Origin: Pseudomonadota bacterium
GTDB taxonomy: Bacteria > Pseudomonadota > Gammaproteobacteria > Burkholderiales > Casimicrobiaceae
Assembly: GCA_029571495.1 (NCBI GenBank)
Contig: JAKPSO010000515.1
Span: 1 to 8,844, forward strand
DNA: 8,844 bases
Direction of reading: 5' to 3'
Shown: positions 6,322 through 8,844 of the stretch, in pieces
Layout: the number at the start of each line of letters is the position of its first letter
How positions within the stretch are numbered: the first letter of the stretch is position 1
Translations under genes and position numbers: made by a program
Notes under the pieces: model-generated
The model's database searches: none
What the model saw: only the letters and a program-made list of their open reading frames with translations
Told to the model about the DNA's origin: nothing

Positions 6322-6428
6322 GGCTACAACTCTAACCAATGCAACACAAGATGCCGTGGCGCGAGTTCGCGTTACAGCAAGTTACACGTTGCCTTGTTGT
6401 TATAAACGCAAAAGCGCGCACAAATGCG

Positions 6429-7253
6429 TCACGCCGGTTGCAATCTCATCGGCGGCATCGTCCGGTCGTCGTCCTCGGCAGGCGACTGCGTATCGGCGAC
6501 ACAACGAATGAGAAGCGCGCTGAAATTGTCATGGCCAGGAGCCATCCGACCGCGAACCGCAGCGACCACATGATCCCGCCATTGTGCTGCCGTCGCACTC
6601 ATCGCGTTCAAGCGGCCGAGAGTAGCCTCGTCAACCAGCTCCCAGACGCCATCACTGCACAGCAATATGCCGTCACCGGGCTGGATGTCGACGGGCTGAT
6701 CGCTCACATAGGGCTCCACCGCCTCTTCGTTCGCGCCCAACGACGCGTAGAGCACATTGCGCTTGGGATGCACGCGCAGCTTCTCGGCGGGGTACAACCC
6801 TGCGTCGATGAAACGTTGCACGAGACTGTGGTCGTACGATTGAGCAATGACGCGTTCTCCGCGAAACACATAGCACCGTGAATCGCCCAAGTTTCCGATC
6901 AGCGCATGGCGCAGCCGGTAATCGACCAAAAAAGCAACGAACGTGGACGCCATTCGCGCCAACCGCGTTTCCTCACTCTGCTTCGCGCGGACCGCTTGAT
7001 CCGCAGTCACCATGCACCGCCGCAACGTGTCGGGACTAAACGCTGGCAACCGCATGAATTCGCTGCGCGCCGCGGCGATGGCCGTGCGCGCAGCCACGTC
7101 CCCGCCGCCCTGACCGCCTGCGCCGTCGGCCAGCATGAACAGTCGGACAGCGCCAAAGGCGTCGCTGTCGCCGACGGCGTCCTCGTTGTAGTCCCGGCCC
7201 CCGTCGTGGGAAAAGCTCGCCGACTCCAACCGTAATTGATCCGAACTCGTCAC
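6429..7253 (-). CDS. pppA: PppA, PP2C-type protein phosphatase of the T6SS
   Basis: PppA is a metal-dependent PP2C serine/threonine phosphatase. In the P. aeruginosa model it removes phosphate from the Fha scaffold after phosphorylation by the kinase PpkA and so holds back T6SS firing. The 274 residues carry a complete set of PP2C motifs: GGRDYNEDA (18-26), the metal-binding LADGAGGQGGG (41-51, Asp43), STFVAFLV (103-110), IGNLGDSRCY (119-128), YDHSLVQ (140-146), GDGILLCSDGVWELVDE (193-209, Asp201) and HDNFSALLI (241-249, Asp242). An active enzyme is expected. There is no membrane segment. The start is GTG 7253-7251, which overlaps the tagH stop in a GTGA tetranucleotide, with GGGGGAG (7267-7261) seven bases upstream. 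The pair is therefore translationally coupled, which fits enzyme and substrate acting together. No kinase gene is in the window. Confidence 0.95.
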   Translation of the reverse strand: MTSSDQLRLESASFSHDGGRDYNEDAVGDSDAFGAVRLFMLADGAGGQGGGDVAARTAIAAARSEFMRLPAFSPDTLRRCMVTADQAVRAKQSEETRLARMASTFVAFLVDYRLRHALIGNLGDSRCYVFRGERVIAQSYDHSLVQRFIDAGLYPAEKLRVHPKRNVLYASLGANEEAVEPYVSDQPVDIQPGDGILLCSDGVWELVDEATLGRLNAMSATAAQWRDHVVAAVRGRMAPGHDNFSALLIRCVADTQSPAEDDDRTMPPMRLQPA

Positions 7254-8844
7254 TGTCGTTCTCCCCCGGATCCAGATGAATCGCCCTTGATACGTGCTGT
7301 TTCGCGTTCGTAGGCGAGCACGAATGCCTTGCCAAAGATGCTTTGAAAATCATCTTCAGCTTCGCGCCTAATGAGCAAATAGCGCTCGAGGTACATGTCC
7401 CAAAGCTTCGCCTTGCGCGCTGAAGGCATGAGGCTCTCCAGAACAGACCCCTTCGCGAGTTTCTCGCCAAGAACTGCCGGATCAAACTTGCCTAGAACCT
7501 CATTCAACGCAGCCCGCGTCCCGGCAATCACGCCAACTTCGTGTGCGCGCAGGTCATCAAACGCATCACGCATTGCAACATCGGCCCGCATGAACCCGGG
7601 CATCTTCTTGCCGAGCAGCTGTAACAGCGCTGCGTCAGCGTTGGGCAAAAACTTAAGTGGGTTGTTCGCTTGCACCGAAATAATGGTGACGTTGGCCTGT
7701 ACCTCGCGCTTCGTTGCCGCCCGTGCGGCAAGCATGTCCACTGCGCCCGCGGTGGCGCTTCTGAGCAAACTGCCCACCATCGCCATAATTTCGGGCGTCA
7801 AGCCCTGCGGCAGCGCCGACGCCGGCAGGCCAGCCCCTTTCAGAAACGCCTCGGTCAGACTGTCCGACGACTGTGGTGCCGTGGATTCGGTTTTCGGCGG
7901 CAACGCAGGAATAAATGGATTGGCTGGAATCGTTGACGCCGGAACCTGTACAGGGGCCGCCACAGGAATGATGGGCTTGGGCGGCTGAAAGGCCGAGCCC
8001 ATCTCGGCCGAATCATCGCGCATCGGTCGCTCGAGAGCCGGCGAAAATGCGTTGGCCGCGTCGAGCATCGCGAGTGGATCGTTTCCGGCGGGATCAGAGC
8101 GAATCAACCGGTCCAGACCGTTTTGTGTCTCGCCGAACGACCCCAAGCCGCCGAGCAGTGACGGCGACGAGCCACCGCCAAAAGAAGGGCCGGGCGCCTG
8201 CGCATCGGAGAACAGCGAGTCGATCGAGGGCGTAACACCCGCGCCGGCGCCGGTCACGGACCCCGCACTCGGCGTGCCCCCGCCCAACAAAGCCGCGAGC
8301 GGGTCCGCCGCGTTGCGCCCGGCGTCTGACGGAAGCGCGAAAGGATTGAAATCGTCAGGAATGCGCCCTCCCGACGGCGTTGTGCCATGGGTTGGTCGCG
8401 AGGAAAAAGAGTCTGTTGACGGGGTCGGTGCTCCGCCGAAGGCGGCGAGCGGATCTGCACTGATGCCGGTGGACTGTATTGGCGGAGTTGGCGAAGGTCG
8501 GGCGGCAGTGGGCAGGCCAAAAGTCTCCACGGGGGGGACGGCCTGCGGCGCACCGATACCATCCAGCAAACCCGCGAACGGATCGTCGGACGTGATCGGC
8601 GAGCTCGCCGCGTTACCTGCAACTCCACCGAACGAATGACCTTCGGGAATGACCGGGGAGGCATGGATCGAGGGCGGCGGAGTTGGCGGCACTTGGGCCG
8701 CGGACGGCGGCGTGCTAGCCGGTTCACTCCAGAGTGGGGTTGACGCGGTCGGTGTGCCCGAAAGTCCGAACGGGTCGGAACCGGCGCCACTAGGATTAGC
8801 CGGAAACAGACTTTCCAGATCTAACCCGTTTCCCTGATTGGAGA
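7250..8844 (-). CDS. tagH: TagH/Fha, FHA-domain T6SS scaffold protein, 5' end cut by window edge
   Basis: TagH/Fha proteins bind phosphothreonine through an N-terminal FHA domain and promote T6SS assembly when phosphorylated by PpkA. The frame is open from base 8844, giving 530 visible residues with no start; the GTG at 8692 is an internal valine (context AAQVPPTPPPS). The FHA domain itself is not in the window. What is seen is a long low-complexity linker rich in Pro, Ala, Gly and Ser (about the first 320 visible residues) with recurring DPFA/DPLA motifs, then the helical C-terminal domain typical of T6SS Fha proteins, from about 8692-relative residue 276: SLTEAFLKGAGLP, AMVGSLLRSATAGAVDML, NPLKFLPNADAALLQLLG, FDDLRAHEVGVIAGTRAAL and LWDMYLERYLLIRREAEDDF. 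It ends GSGGERQ and overlaps pppA by four bases. The call rests on this C-terminal domain and the pppA link. Confidence 0.9.
   Translation of the reverse strand, partial: SNQGNGLDLESLFPANPSGAGSDPFGLSGTPTASTPLWSEPASTPPSAAQVPPTPPPSIHASPVIPEGHSFGGVAGNAASSPITSDDPFAGLLDGIGAPQAVPPVETFGLPTAARPSPTPPIQSTGISADPLAAFGGAPTPSTDSFSSRPTHGTTPSGGRIPDDFNPFALPSDAGRNAADPLAALLGGGTPSAGSVTGAGAGVTPSIDSLFSDAQAPGPSFGGGSSPSLLGGLGSFGETQNGLDRLIRSDPAGNDPLAMLDAANAFSPALERPMRDDSAEMGSAFQPPKPIIPVAAPVQVPASTIPANPFIPALPPKTESTAPQSSDSLTEAFLKGAGLPASALPQGLTPEIMAMVGSLLRSATAGAVDMLAARAATKREVQANVTIISVQANNPLKFLPNADAALLQLLGKKMPGFMRADVAMRDAFDDLRAHEVGVIAGTRAALNEVLGKFDPAVLGEKLAKGSVLESLMPSARKAKLWDMYLERYLLIRREAEDDFQSIFGKAFVLAYERETARIKGDSSGSGGERQ
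7261..7267 (-). promoter_or_regulatory. Ribosome-binding site of pppA within the end of tagH
   Basis: GGGGGAG lies seven bases before the GTG start of pppA and encodes part of the last tagH codons. With the GTGA overlap at 7253-7250 it indicates coupling of pppA translation to tagH. Confidence 0.6.
8054..8776 (-). repeat. Degenerate DP(L/F)A motif repeats in the TagH linker
   Basis: Within the TagH linker the pattern D-P-(L/F)-(A/G)-x-L-x-G recurs: DPFGLSG (from 8776), DPFAGLLDG (from 8584), DPLAAFGGAPTPSTD (from 8455), DPLAALLGGGTPSAG (from 8305) and DPLAMLDAA (from 8080), plus NPFALPS (from 8347). Two copies share the longer DPLAA..GG..TPS form, suggesting expansion of a short peptide unit. 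Spacers are rich in Pro, Ser and Thr. Confidence 0.6.

Larger units (their letters stand above)
6213..6428. promoter_or_regulatory. 217-nt-class intergenic region between pppA and tssA, likely tssA promoter region
   Basis: This is the largest gap in the cluster (216 bases) and separates the tagH-pppA pair from the tssA-to-tssF run. It is richer in A+T than its flanks and carries a perfect dyad (6291-6308), two direct repeats around it and a short stem (6262-6275). I find no convincing sigma-70 -35/-10 pair on the minus strand and no intrinsic terminator with a T run after pppA. It probably contains the promoter and operator of the structural operon, but this is inferred from position and repeats. 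Confidence 0.45.

Noticed and set aside
6336..6359. Sigma-54-like GGCA...TTGCAT element upstream of tssA
   Set aside because: On the minus strand the GG and GC elements are 11 bases apart instead of the required 10, and the flanking consensus is poor.
6405..6431. Possible terminator after pppA
   Set aside because: Only 3-4 bp stems (CGCA/TGCG, CGC/GCG) with no following T run.
7395..7988. 197-codon open frame on the plus strand
   Set aside because: Opposite the conserved C-terminal domain of tagH; no recognisable domain, Ser/Ala/Arg-rich composition typical of an antisense shadow.
8052..8639. 195-codon open frame on the plus strand
   Set aside because: It lies fully opposite tagH in a G+C-rich repetitive linker. 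The product is low-complexity and mirrors the Pro/Gly-rich sense strand, so it is a shadow.
8690..8692. GTG as the tagH start codon
   Set aside because: The frame stays open upstream to base 8844 with coding-like linker sequence and a DPFG motif, and the FHA domain expected at the N-terminus is still missing. The codon is an internal valine.

Overview
The window is the central part of a type VI secretion system (T6SS) locus. Every recognisable gene lies on the minus strand, so transcription runs from the right edge to the left. In that order the genes are: tagH/fha (8844 to 7250, 5' end outside the window), pppA (7253-6429), a 217-nt gap, tssA (6212-5175), tssB (5118-4603), tssC (4572-3073), hcp/tssD (2950-2465), tagJ (2311-1508), tssE (1377-847) and tssF (845 to 1, 3' end outside the window). 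The block tssA-B-C-hcp-tagJ-E-F matches the order in the Pseudomonas aeruginosa H1-T6SS as I remember it. TagJ plus an Fha/PppA pair also points to an H1-like, threonine-phosphorylation-controlled system.

The G+C-rich sequence and the protein style (short TssA with a Gly/Ser linker, TagH with a long Pro/Ala/Gly linker) suggest a proteobacterium, most likely Burkholderiales. This is inference; no taxonomic marker is present.

Functionally, TssB and TssC form the contractile sheath, Hcp forms the inner tube, TssE and TssF belong to the baseplate, and TssA primes and coordinates tube and sheath growth. TagJ is a TssB-binding accessory protein. TagH is the FHA scaffold that senses threonine phosphorylation, and PppA is the phosphatase that reverses it. 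The matching kinase (PpkA-type), the membrane complex (TssJ, TssL, TssM), TssG, TssK, ClpV and VgrG are not in the window.

Control elements visible in the sequence are: a GTGA start/stop overlap joining tagH to pppA; a gap upstream of tssA with a perfect 18-bp dyad between two direct repeats; near-identical strong ribosome-binding leaders on tssB, tssC and hcp; and two stem-loops directly after hcp that could make hcp mRNA more abundant than the tagJ-tssE-tssF part.

No new system is evident. The main oddity is at the left edge: TssF is convincing to about residue 186, but the remaining 95 or so in-frame residues do not look like TssF to me, and codon third-position G+C rises there. This could be a divergent TssF, a recombination junction or an assembly chimera.
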